Assembly (NCBI GenBank): GCA_902470695.1
Contig: CABRHH010000029.1
Coordinates: 1 to 32,952 of the forward strand
Length of the DNA stretch: 32,952 bases
Direction: 5' to 3'
Source of the DNA: an uncultured Collinsella sp.
Lineage (GTDB): Bacteria; Actinomycetota; Coriobacteriia; Coriobacteriales; Coriobacteriaceae
The notes under the pieces were generated by a model. The model worked only from the letters and a program-made list of their open reading frames with translations. It was not told the origin of the DNA and ran no database searches. Both the position numbers and the translations under genes were made by a program. Shown one piece after another: positions 7,591 to 15,667 of the stretch (its first letter is position 1; each line of letters opens with the position of its first letter).

Positions 7591-7665
7591 GCAAGCGGGC
7601 GCGCGGCAGACAGGCGGCCGGGCGGCAAGCGGGCGCGCGGCAGGCAAACGCGCGGCAGACAGGCG
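7591..7665. repeat. Low-complexity GC-rich direct repeats between convergent genes
   Basis: A 19-base sequence (GCAAGCGGGCGCGCGGCAG) occurs at 7591-7609 and 7625-7643, and a 16-base sequence (GCGCGGCAGACAGGCG) at 7601-7616 and 7650-7665. The surrounding 7520-7747 is built from similar GCAGGC/GCGGCA words and holds no gene. It separates the ends of rluA-type and tetR-type genes; no clear terminator is visible. Confidence 0.7.
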
Positions 7666-7747
7666 CTCGGCAGGCGAACGCACATCCGACATGCGCACAT
7701 CAGGCAACCGCGAGCCGCGCACAGGCGCCCGGACCCCGCCACGAGCC

Positions 7748-8392
7748 CTACTCGTACTCGGTGACCGTCCCCCTGATCGCCAGGATGAGCTGCTCGTTCA
7801 GCTCGGCCATCTCATCGACGCTCTCCACGCAGCCGCGCTCGAGCCACACCCGCGCCATGCCCACCGTGCCACGCGTAGCGAACTCACCGCGGTAGCGCAG
7901 CATGGCCATCCGCTGTTGCATCTCCTGTTCCCCCAGCTTCGGCAGGCAGCCCCTGAAAATCACCATCAGTTCATCCCGCAGGATCTCAAACGTTGAATCG
8001 AACAGCGAATCTCCTTGACCCTCGTTGAAAATCAGGGCGAACACCTCGCGATTCGTTCGGAAGTACTCGTACACCATGCGCAGCAGGGCGGCGTACTCCC
8101 CATCCCGCAGCTGTTCGGCATACGAGGCCACCAGGTTGGAAAGCGTGATCTTGAAATCGCGCTGCATGCTCTTGAACATGTCGAAGATATCCTGGAAATG
8201 CACGTAGAACGTCGAGCGGTTCACATCGGCCGCACGCGTGAGCTCCGTCACGCTGATGCTGTTGAGCGGCCGGTCCTGCAGCAGCGCGGCGAGCGCGGTG
8301 TAGAGCGCCTCCCGCGTCTTGCGCGACCGGCGATCGAGCTTATCGCGCTCCGGATTGTGCCACCATTCTGGTGTGTTGATGCGCTTCTCCAT
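7748..8392 (-). CDS. TetR/AcrR-family transcriptional regulator
   Basis: 214 residues from the ATG at 8392, which has AGGAGG six bases upstream; the longer form lacks such a site. The N-terminal helix-turn-helix is clear: SRKTREALYTALAALLQDRP followed by SISVTELTRAADVNRSTFYV (about residues 25-65), typical of TetR DNA-binding domains. The C-terminal domain would bind a ligand, unknown here. It is divergent from the MMPL exporter, the usual layout for a local repressor, and a 24-bp inverted repeat in front of the exporter is the likely operator. The stop TAG lies at 7748-7750. Confidence 0.92.
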   Translation of the reverse strand: MEKRINTPEWWHNPERDKLDRRSRKTREALYTALAALLQDRPLNSISVTELTRAADVNRSTFYVHFQDIFDMFKSMQRDFKITLSNLVASYAEQLRDGEYAALLRMVYEYFRTNREVFALIFNEGQGDSLFDSTFEILRDELMVIFRGCLPKLGEQEMQQRMAMLRYRGEFATRGTVGMARVWLERGCVESVDEMAELNEQLILAIRGTVTEYE

Positions 8393-8510
8393 GTGGGTCC
8401 TCCTCATTATATCCATAGGCCTGCGCCCCAGTTGGCCGCTCGCCTGTTGCGTTACCGTCACGGCGCTCGCACCCTGTTGCTTGTTCGACAGATACGCCGG
8501 GGACTGTTCA

Positions 8511-8559
8511 TTGAAACCAGATGCCTAAAACCAGACACTTGTCTTCAAACGGACAAGTG
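8511..8559 (+). promoter_or_regulatory. Putative MMPL promoter with TetR-type operator
   Basis: A perfect inverted repeat, CACTTGTC-N8-GACAAGTG, lies at 8536-8559, 13 bases before the MMPL ATG. A possible -35 (TTGAAA, 8511-8516) and -10 (GACACT, 8534-8539) have 17-base spacing, so the repeat would cover the -10 and the transcript start. Binding by the divergent TetR protein would block transcription. The repeat is sure; the promoter boxes are weak. Confidence 0.55.
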
Positions 8560-8572
8560 AGGTGGTTATACC

Positions 8573-10687
8573 ATGAAGCAATCTTCCCCGGCAAGAACCG
8601 AGCGGCGCGAACCGTTCGCCCTGCGGTTCAGTCACGCGTTCCTGAGGCACCGCAGGCTCGTCATCGCCCTATTCGCCATCGCGACCGTCCTCGGCGCGCT
8701 GGCAATCCCGTCGGTCAAGGTCAACTACAGCATGACCGACTACCTGCCGGCCGACTCGCCCTCCACCGAGGCGCTCGACACCATGGATGACGCGTTCGGC
8801 ACGGGCATCCCCAACGTGCGCCTCTACGCCGAGGGCATCGACCAGGCTGCCGCATCGAGCCTGGCAACCGACCTGGCCAAGCTCTCCGGCGTCAGCGAGG
8901 TCATGTGGCTCGGCACGCAGGTGGACACTGCCGAGCCGCTCGAGCTGGCCGACGCCGACACGGTGAGTGCCTGGAAGACCGATGACGGCTATCTCTACCA
9001 ACTCGTGGTGGACGACGCCCACGGCCAGACCGCTCTCGATGCCGTCCGCGCCTGCGCCTCCGACCACGGTGCAAGCCGCGTCTCGCTGTCCGGCAACCTC
9101 GCCAGCACCGTGGCCATGCAGCAGTCGACCGCCCAGGAGATCCGGCTCATCATGGCATCCGCGGTGGCGATCGTCGTGGCGATTCTGCTGTTCACCTCCC
9201 ACTCGTGGTTCGAGCCGGTTGTCTTCCTCGTGCCCATCGGCGTGGCGATCGTGCTCAACATGGGCTCGAACCTCATCATGGGCGAAATCTCGTTCGTCAG
9301 CCAGATCTGCGGCGCGATCCTGCAGCTCGCGGTCTCCATGGACTACGCCATCGTGTTCCTGCACCGCTTCCGCAACATGCAACACGAGTTCACCGACCCC
9401 GTCGAGGCCATGGCCCATTGCATGCAGCGCAGCTTCTCGATCGAGCTTTCCAGCGCCGGTGTGACGTTCTTCGGCTTTTTGGCTCTCACGGTCATGCGCT
9501 TCGGCATCGGCGTGAACCTGGGCATCGTGCTGGCCAAGGGCATCGCCTTGAGCTTCGTGTCGGTGATCTTCCTCATGCCGTGCCTGCTTTTGGCCACGCT
9601 GCCGGTACTCGATCGCTTCGAGCACCGCTATCTGGTGCCATCGCTCGAAGGCCTCTCCGGCGGCATCCAGCGGATCGCCGCACCGGTGGCCGTCCTGATC
9701 GCGCTCATCGCCATCCCCTGCTATATCGCCGAGGACCGCACGAACTTCATCTACGGCTCGGGCGATGCGCTCTCGGCCGCCAGCGAAGCCGGGCAGGAGC
9801 AGCAGCGCATCGAGGGCGCGTTCGGCGCGGCCGAGACCTGGGTCGTCATGGTACCCGAGGGACGGTGGTCCCACGAGCGCGCGCTGGTAGAACGGCTGCG
9901 CGACCTTGACCACGTGGACGGCGTCACCTCATACGTAACCGTGGCCGGCGCCGCGATGCCCGTCGAGGTGGTGCCCGAGGACACGCTGTCGCAGGTCGTG
10001 AGCCACGGGTGGTCGCGCATCGTGGTCACCACCGATGTCGAGGGCGAGAGCGATGACGCCTTTGCGCTGGTGGAGGCTGTGCGCAACGCTGCATCCCAGG
10101 AATACGGCGACGACTACCTGCTCGCGGGCAACACGGCGTCCATCTACGACCTGAGAGACACCGTGCACCAGGATTCCTCCCCGGTGAAGCTGTTCACCAT
10201 GGCCTCGATCGGCATCGTGCTGGCGCTCATGTTCCGCAGCATCTCGATCCCGTTCCTGATCCTGGCCGCCATCGAGGTATCCATCTGGATGAACCTGGCC
10301 ATCCCGTACTTCATGGGCGACTCGCTGTCCTACATCGGCTACCTCGTGATCGACTCGGTGCAGACAGGCGCGGCGGTCGACTACGCCATCGTGCTGGCGC
10401 GCGAGTATTTCGATCGGCGGCGGCACGAGGATGCGCGGGGCGCCTCGCGCGATGCCGTGGCCTACGCGGGCGTGCCGATCCTCACGAGCGCCTCGATCCT
10501 GGTGCTGGCGGGCCTGTCCATCCAGCTGATCTCCACAAACCAGATCATCTCGCAGCTCGGCATGCTCATCTTCCGCGGCGCGCTGCTCTCGGGTCTGATG
10601 ATGTTCCTGTTCCTGCCGTTCCTGTTCCGCCTGTTCGACCGCGTGGTGCAAAAAACCTCGTTCCGCCTGAAGGTCTGGCGCCCGTAG
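8573..10687 (+). CDS. MMPL/RND-superfamily membrane transporter
   Basis: 704 residues with the two-fold RND layout: one membrane segment (about residues 27-47), an outer domain (about 50-185), five more segments (about 186-350), then the same again in the second half (outer domain about 390-535, membrane segments about 540-695). Both halves carry the Asp-Tyr pair used for proton relay in MmpL3: SMDYAIVF (Asp257-Tyr258) and AAVDYAIVLA (Asp603-Tyr604). MMPL proteins export lipids, glycolipids or drugs by proton antiport. GAGGTGG is the ribosome binding site. Together with the divergent TetR and the secreted heptad-repeat protein downstream it forms a regulated export unit. The substrate is unknown. 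Confidence 0.92.
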   Translation: MKQSSPARTERREPFALRFSHAFLRHRRLVIALFAIATVLGALAIPSVKVNYSMTDYLPADSPSTEALDTMDDAFGTGIPNVRLYAEGIDQAAASSLATDLAKLSGVSEVMWLGTQVDTAEPLELADADTVSAWKTDDGYLYQLVVDDAHGQTALDAVRACASDHGASRVSLSGNLASTVAMQQSTAQEIRLIMASAVAIVVAILLFTSHSWFEPVVFLVPIGVAIVLNMGSNLIMGEISFVSQICGAILQLAVSMDYAIVFLHRFRNMQHEFTDPVEAMAHCMQRSFSIELSSAGVTFFGFLALTVMRFGIGVNLGIVLAKGIALSFVSVIFLMPCLLLATLPVLDRFEHRYLVPSLEGLSGGIQRIAAPVAVLIALIAIPCYIAEDRTNFIYGSGDALSAASEAGQEQQRIEGAFGAAETWVVMVPEGRWSHERALVERLRDLDHVDGVTSYVTVAGAAMPVEVVPEDTLSQVVSHGWSRIVVTTDVEGESDDAFALVEAVRNAASQEYGDDYLLAGNTASIYDLRDTVHQDSSPVKLFTMASIGIVLALMFRSISIPFLILAAIEVSIWMNLAIPYFMGDSLSYIGYLVIDSVQTGAAVDYAIVLAREYFDRRRHEDARGASRDAVAYAGVPILTSASILVLAGLSIQLISTNQIISQLGMLIFRGALLSGLMMFLFLPFLFRLFDRVVQKTSFRLKVWRP

Positions 10688-10766
10688 CGGCGCGGTACGT
10701 CGGCGGTGCGCGCGGCCGAGCGCGCCGCGCCCATCCCCATCCATCATCCAACCGATTGGAGTCCCC

Positions 10767-12884
10767 ATGAACCGTATCGATCATCCCCGCATAGCAACCG
10801 GCGAGGCTGTGGCGCGCGCCCTGCTCACCGGCGTGCTGGTGACCTCGCTGTCCATCGCACCCGCCCTCGCCGCACCCACCGCCGCGCTCGCCGCCGAGAC
10901 GGCAGGCGCGAGCAGTTCCAGCTCCGGCACAAGCGCCGCGGACGCCTCTCCCAGCTCCTCCGCGAGCGGCTCGGCCGCTTCGTGGGCGGCGCGCGGCAAA
11001 GACGAGACCATCTACGTGAAGGCCGACGCCTCCGGCACCGTCGACGGCATCTACGCGGTCAACCTGTTCAACCCCAGCGCGGACGGACAGATAAGCGACC
11101 CGGCGAGCTACACGAGCGTGAAGAACCTGAGCACCGAGGAGACGCTCAGCCAGCAGGACGGCGCCGTCACGTTCAACGCCACCGCCGGCGAGCCGTTCTA
11201 CTACCAGGGCGACCTCGACACCGGCACGCAGCTGCCCTGGGACATCAGCCTCGTCTACACCCTCAACGGAGCACAGGTCAGCCCCGACGAGTTGGCCGGT
11301 GCCACCGGCGAGGTCACCATCGCGCTCACCATCACCGGCAAAACCGACAGCACCGATACGAACCTGTCCGACTTCGCCAACAGCTGCGCGGTGCAGGCGC
11401 AGGGCACCTTCCCCACCGACGCGTTCACCGTCACCGACGCCGGCGGCACCACCGAGGCGCACGCGGGCAGCAGCACCGTGCTGACCGCCCTGGCGCTGCC
11501 CGGCGAGAGCAAGACCTTCACCATCACCGGTACGGCGAGCGACTTCAGCTCCTCGGGCTGGCAGATCGCGGCGATGCCGTTGTCGCTCGCCATCGACGTG
11601 CACGACCAGGCCAGCGCACTCGAGGAGCAGACCGACCAGCTCTCCCGCGCCACCGGCTCGCTGGCAACCGGCGCCGGCGCACTCGAGGCAGCGCTTGCCC
11701 AGGCGTCGACGGGATCGGGCGCACTCGATACCGCCGCCGGACAGGTTGCCAGCGGCGCCGCGCAGGTGGCCGACGGCTCCAGCCAGGTGGCCAGCGGGGC
11801 GAGCGACCTGGCCGACGGCACCAGCCAGGTTGCCAGCGGGGCCGACGCGGTGGCGCAAGGTGCGAGCAGCCTGAGCAGCGGGGCAACCTCGGTTTCGACG
11901 GGGCTATCCGCGCTCACGACCACGAGCCCCACGCTCACCGATGGCGCCGCCCAGCTCGCGCAGGCCGCTTCGAACGCGAGCACCGGCGCGCAGCAGCTCG
12001 CCCAGGGAGCCGCAAGCTACCGCGACGGCCTGCAGAGTGCCTATAACGACGCCGCCGTCGGCGCGGGCAACCTCGCAGCCGCCCAGCAGGCCTACGCCTC
12101 CGCTCTGGCCGGGCTGCAGCAGGCGCTCGAGGCCGGCGACATGCAGGCGGCATCTAGCGCCGCTGCGCAGGTGGACGCGTGTGCCCAGGCGCTGGCGGCG
12201 GCCAGCGGGGCCGCCGGGGCCGCGCAGGCTCTCTCCGGTGCGCTCACGGGTGCGCAAAGCGTGGCCGACGGCGCCTCGAGCTACGCCAGCCAGATATCGG
12301 GCCTTGCCACGGCGGCAGACACCTTGAGCGGAGGCATCTCCTCCTATACGGGCGGGGTGAGCCAGCTTGCGAGCGGCGCCAGCGAGGTGGCAACGGGCGC
12401 CGAGAGCGTGAAGAGCGGCTCGAGCGCCGTGGCCAGCGGAGCGGCCAGCGCGAGCACGGGTGCCGCGCAGGTAGCCGCGGGCGCGAGCAGCCTGAACACT
12501 GGCGCGTCGCAGGTGGCCGAAGGGTCCGGGCAGCTCAGCGAGGCCACCGGCACGCTGTCCTCGGGGCTCGCGCAAGCGCACGCCGGCTCGCTCGACCTCT
12601 CGGATGGAGCCGCCGAGCTCGCCGACGCCTGCGCAGGCTTGGGCGGCAAGGTGCTCGATGAGCTGCAGGAGCAGATCGACGAGAAGCTGGGCGCCGACTG
12701 GCAGGCGCACTCGTTCGTAGCGCCCGCGAACACCGATGTCGACCGCGTGCAGTTCACCTATGTCGTCGACGGGATCAGCAAGCCGGAGAAGGCGTCGAGC
12801 AGCACCGACGCAGACGACAGCGCACAGGAGCAGACGTTGCTCGACCGTTTCCTCGCCCTGTTCTCCCCTGCCAAAGAGGACTAG
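10767..12884 (+). CDS. Secreted protein with xxxLxxG-type heptad repeats (YhgE/Pip N-terminal-like)
   Basis: 705 residues. A signal peptide is visible (ALLTGVLVTSLSIAPALAAP, cleavage likely after an A-x-A near residue 35-43), followed by a Ser/Ala-rich stretch. Residues about 70-280 look like a folded beta-rich domain. Residues about 284-380 and 530-620 consist of seven-residue units such as QVASGAA-QVADGSS-QVASGAS, the TIGR03057-type heptad, predicted to form a long helical rod. Proteins with these repeats (YhgE/Pip type) often end in a membrane domain, but here the chain ends in a soluble acidic tail. It lies 79 bases after the MMPL gene, so it may be an outer partner that spans the wall for the exporter. 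That partnership is inferred from adjacency. Confidence 0.8.
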   Translation: MNRIDHPRIATGEAVARALLTGVLVTSLSIAPALAAPTAALAAETAGASSSSSGTSAADASPSSSASGSAASWAARGKDETIYVKADASGTVDGIYAVNLFNPSADGQISDPASYTSVKNLSTEETLSQQDGAVTFNATAGEPFYYQGDLDTGTQLPWDISLVYTLNGAQVSPDELAGATGEVTIALTITGKTDSTDTNLSDFANSCAVQAQGTFPTDAFTVTDAGGTTEAHAGSSTVLTALALPGESKTFTITGTASDFSSSGWQIAAMPLSLAIDVHDQASALEEQTDQLSRATGSLATGAGALEAALAQASTGSGALDTAAGQVASGAAQVADGSSQVASGASDLADGTSQVASGADAVAQGASSLSSGATSVSTGLSALTTTSPTLTDGAAQLAQAASNASTGAQQLAQGAASYRDGLQSAYNDAAVGAGNLAAAQQAYASALAGLQQALEAGDMQAASSAAAQVDACAQALAAASGAAGAAQALSGALTGAQSVADGASSYASQISGLATAADTLSGGISSYTGGVSQLASGASEVATGAESVKSGSSAVASGAASASTGAAQVAAGASSLNTGASQVAEGSGQLSEATGTLSSGLAQAHAGSLDLSDGAAELADACAGLGGKVLDELQEQIDEKLGADWQAHSFVAPANTDVDRVQFTYVVDGISKPEKASSSTDADDSAQEQTLLDRFLALFSPAKED

Positions 12885-12896
12885 GCGCGAATGCAT

Positions 12897-12925
12897 GGGA
12901 GCGGGCGGCACCTGCGCCCGCTCCC
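12897..12925. terminator. Convergent hairpin terminator candidate
   Basis: Perfect 10-bp arms GGGAGCGGGC and GCCCGCTCCC with a 9-base loop lie between the ends of two convergent genes. Neither side has a strong T run, so termination efficiency is uncertain. Confidence 0.5.
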
Positions 12926-12932
12926 TACTCCC

Positions 12933-14033
12933 CTACTCCCGCAGTTTACGCAGATAGTCGTCGAAAAGCGGAATGTCAAAGCCGACCTCGCCACGGCCGC
13001 GCTCCCCGATGACCCCTTGCTCGAGCAGGCGATTCCTATACTGCGCAGCATAGTTCGCCTTAACCCCCATACGCTGAGCGATATCCGCCATCGAGCTGAC
13101 GCCCTCATCCTCGAGCATCGCCTCAAGGAATCTCAGGTCGCCGTTCGAGAGTTCGCGATACGTCGCCGAAAAGATGCGCTGCTCCATATCTCCGCGCGCC
13201 ATTTCGATTCCAGCCCGGGCGTCATCCAGCGCAATCTCATCCGCCGCGCGATCCTCGTTCCACACGCGATAGCCAACCAGCTGCATCATGTATGGGAACC
13301 CGCCGGATGCACGAACCATTTCCCCCAGGGCGTCGGAGCTGATACTGCGGCCGGACTCCTCGACCGTTTTGCGCAGAGCCCGCTCAATCTCCTGGTCGGC
13401 GATACGGCCGAGATGCTGCTGAACGGACCGCCGCAAGAAGGAGATCGATTCATCCTGCAGCAACGCCGAGACCTGATGCGGCAGTCCTGCCATCATGACG
13501 GCAACCTTGCGCCCCTCTCCCACAAATAGCTGATAGGTTGCCGCAAAGCTCACCATCTCCTCAAGCGTCACGCGCACCTCGTCGATGGCGATGAGCAGGC
13601 CGATGTCATAGCGCTCGAGACCCTTGAGTAGACGCGTCATGCGCGTACGCCAATTTGCCCGCTGCTCGGGCACCGGTTCCCACTCGACACTGAAAAGCTG
13701 CCCGAGGCTGATACCCCGCAGCCGCGGCGATGCGCTCGAACTGACAAACTCAGCCGCCGCCTCCTGCGTTTGCTGGTAGATGTCCTCCAGCATACCCGGC
13801 GTGGCGCTCACCCTCACGGCGATCCACCCGTGCGCGGGGGCTTCGGAGGCTATATACGAAAGCAGGGCCGTTTTGCCGGTTCCCCGCGCCCCGATGAAGA
13901 CCGTCGACAGATTCGGGTCCCCCGGCCCGTTGTCCAGCGCGCCGAGAACATCGTCAATCAGATAATCGCGCCCCGCCATGAAAGGCGGGACAACACCGAA
14001 CGTCGGCGTGAAGGGATTTCGTTGCTGAGCCAT
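12933..14033 (-). CDS. AAA+ ATPase of the STAND-like/archaeal ATPase type with C-terminal winged helix
   Basis: 366 residues. Walker A is GARGTGKT (residues 48-55) and Walker B ends in L-L-I-A-I-D-E with Asp151-Glu152. A conserved G-G-F-P-Y near residue 258 is like the GGxP sensor region of these ATPases. The last 70 residues (DLRFLEAMLEDEGVSSMADI onward) look like a winged helix domain. Proteins of this type are single genes of unclear role, sometimes linked to mobile elements or toxin-antitoxin-like functions. CGGGAGGTAGC before the ATG is the ribosome binding site, and the gene is preceded by an unusual AT-rich repeat array. It stands alone between a convergent exporter operon and an oxidoreductase gene. 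Specific function unknown. Confidence 0.85.
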   Translation of the reverse strand: MAQQRNPFTPTFGVVPPFMAGRDYLIDDVLGALDNGPGDPNLSTVFIGARGTGKTALLSYIASEAPAHGWIAVRVSATPGMLEDIYQQTQEAAAEFVSSSASPRLRGISLGQLFSVEWEPVPEQRANWRTRMTRLLKGLERYDIGLLIAIDEVRVTLEEMVSFAATYQLFVGEGRKVAVMMAGLPHQVSALLQDESISFLRRSVQQHLGRIADQEIERALRKTVEESGRSISSDALGEMVRASGGFPYMMQLVGYRVWNEDRAADEIALDDARAGIEMARGDMEQRIFSATYRELSNGDLRFLEAMLEDEGVSSMADIAQRMGVKANYAAQYRNRLLEQGVIGERGRGEVGFDIPLFDDYLRKLRE

Positions 14034-14403
14034 GCTACCTCCCGTTTCTCTTCTTAGATGATACCCGTCATGCGAATGGTTTTGCGAGTTTTGATTTCTT
14101 TTGCAGTTTTTGACTTCGTTTGATTCTTTTAACTTAGTTTGCAGAATTTGATTTTACTTGCAGTTTTGACCGTGCATGCAGCTCTTGACTTGGCTTACAG
14201 CTTTTGCCGCAACCCCTACCCAACACGGACGCCACCCAATAACACGAACCGCACCGCCTGACCCGGGAACATGCCCCAGTCCAACGATGCGGTTCTATTT
14301 GCGAACGAATATCCGCTCGCAAGCTCCGCGTCAAGCGCCCGACGCGGCCGACCGGCAACACGGCGCCCGTCTTGTGGCGGCTTGCCGCATCCTGCTACGC
14401 TCG
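14034..14403. other. Intergenic region with AT-rich repeats and a candidate promoter
   Basis: 370 bases without a gene. The part next to the ATPase gene contains a possible -10 on the minus strand (TATCAT, 14063 to 14058) and the 19-bp repeat array at 14088-14200. The rest (14201-14403) is ordinary GC-rich sequence with a weak inverted repeat (TTGCGA at 14299-14304, TCGCAA at 14317-14322). I see no small gene. Confidence 0.55.
14088..14200. repeat. AT-rich 18-19 bp tandem repeat upstream of the AAA+ gene
   Basis: Six degenerate units with consensus TTTTGACTT-N4-TTGCAG. The TGCAG end of the unit recurs at 14102, 14140, 14159, 14177 and, as TACAG, 14196; spacings are 38 (two units), 19, 18 and 19 bases, and the unit between 14106 and 14140 has TGATT instead. 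The base content is far more AT-rich than its surroundings. It lies 55-170 bases upstream of the ATPase start codon. Confidence 0.75.
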
Positions 14404-15489
14404 CTACTCCTCCTCGGGGTAGACCACGCCCCAGTCGCTGCGCAGGCGGGTCATGGTCTCCATCACGTCGGCGGCGAAGTCCATGAGCTGCAGCTTGGAG
14501 ACATCGCCGGCCACCGCTTGCTCCAGATCGGCAATCTCGTAGCACAGGGCGTAGGCCTCCACGCCCGCCTCGACCTCCTCGCGGCGGCCGTCGGCGGTCC
14601 AGGTGATCGTGGCGCGGTCGGCGCGCGGGTAGGCCATCACCTCGATGTAGCAGTCGTCGAAGCACAGGTCGGCGCGCTTGGGCTGCTTGGCGTGCATGGT
14701 AAGCGAGAACACGCCGAGCTGGCCCTCGGCATTGCGCGTCACGAAGCCGCTCTCCTCGTCCACGCCCGTCTTGAAACGGTTGGCGAGCGAGACGACCTCG
14801 GTGGGCTGGCTTTCCATGAACAGGCGCGCAACCGACAGCGCGTAGACGCCGATGTCCAGCATGGCGCCGCCGGCCAGACTCCGGTTCCAAAAGCGGCTGT
14901 TCACGTCCTCGTAGCTATGAAAGCTGCCGAAGTTCACCTGCGCCAGGCGCAGGCGTCCGAACTCGCCCGCCTCCATGCGGCGCCGCAGCTCAACATAGAG
15001 CGGCATATGCAGCACCGTGGTGGCGTCCATGAGCACCACGTTGTGCGCACGGGCGATGGCGCGGGCCTCGTCGAGCTCGGCAGAGTTGAGGGTGATGGCC
15101 TTCTCGCACAGCACGTGCTTGCCCGCCGCGAGCGCCGCGCGCAGGTAGTCGATATGGGTGTTATGCGGCGTGGTGATATAGATCGCATCGACCTCAGGGT
15201 CGGCATAGAGTTCCTCCACCGAATCGTAGACGCGCGCGACCCCGTAGGTCTGTGCGAACGCCTCGGCCTTGGCGCGCGTGCGGTTGGCGACGCCATGGAT
15301 GCTGCGGCCCGCCAGCGCCAGGGACTGCGCCATCTGGTTCGCAATGACGCCGCACCCGATAACCGCCCAGGTGAGATGCGGGGCCGTGAAGATATCGTCC
15401 GGGAACGGCTTGCCCTCGACCGCAGCGAAGGCCGCCTTCGCGGCCTCGGCGGCGTTTTGGGGAGCAGCGGGAGTGACTTGTCCCATCAT
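14404..15489 (-). CDS. Gfo/Idh/MocA-family NAD(P)-dependent oxidoreductase
   Basis: 361 residues. A 40-residue N-terminal extension precedes the Rossmann fold with AVIGCGVIANQMAQSLA (GxGxxA type). The family's E-K-P motif is present as C-E-K-A (residue about 127), and GGAMLDIGVYALS replaces the usual His by Tyr, as in the dihydrodiol dehydrogenase subgroup. These enzymes oxidise or reduce sugars, polyols or related compounds; the substrate cannot be told. Two ATGs stand in a row (15489 and 15486) behind GGAAGG; either may be used. It appears to be a single-gene unit with its own promoter. Confidence 0.9.
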   Translation of the reverse strand: MMGQVTPAAPQNAAEAAKAAFAAVEGKPFPDDIFTAPHLTWAVIGCGVIANQMAQSLALAGRSIHGVANRTRAKAEAFAQTYGVARVYDSVEELYADPEVDAIYITTPHNTHIDYLRAALAAGKHVLCEKAITLNSAELDEARAIARAHNVVLMDATTVLHMPLYVELRRRMEAGEFGRLRLAQVNFGSFHSYEDVNSRFWNRSLAGGAMLDIGVYALSVARLFMESQPTEVVSLANRFKTGVDEESGFVTRNAEGQLGVFSLTMHAKQPKRADLCFDDCYIEVMAYPRADRATITWTADGRREEVEAGVEAYALCYEIADLEQAVAGDVSKLQLMDFAADVMETMTRLRSDWGVVYPEEE

Positions 15490-15526
15490 TGAATCCTTCC
15501 TCGATGAAATCGATTACGTACATCCC

Positions 15527-15556
15527 ATTCTAAAAGCCCGCCCCGCAGCCTGTCCA
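15527..15556 (-). promoter_or_regulatory. Candidate promoter of the oxidoreductase gene
   Basis: On the minus strand TGGACA (15556-15551) and TAGAAT (15532-15527) are separated by 18 bases, close to sigma-70-type consensus. The -10 lies 38 bases before the ATG. Confidence 0.5.
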
Positions 15557-15619
15557 TCCCGAATGCTGCGAGGATACGGCCCGACACCCGGCGCGAGGTT
15601 CCACGTACCTGCAGGCGCT

Positions 15620-15638
15620 CAGCCGCGCTGCGCGGCTG
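15620..15638. terminator. Hairpin after hipA-type gene
   Basis: CAGCCGCG-CTG-CGCGGCTG is a perfect 8-bp hairpin beginning 30 bases after the hipA-type stop on the minus strand. No T run follows, so it is only a candidate terminator. Confidence 0.4.
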
Positions 15639-15667
15639 CCCATCTCACGCATCGTCCTTGTGGAGCC

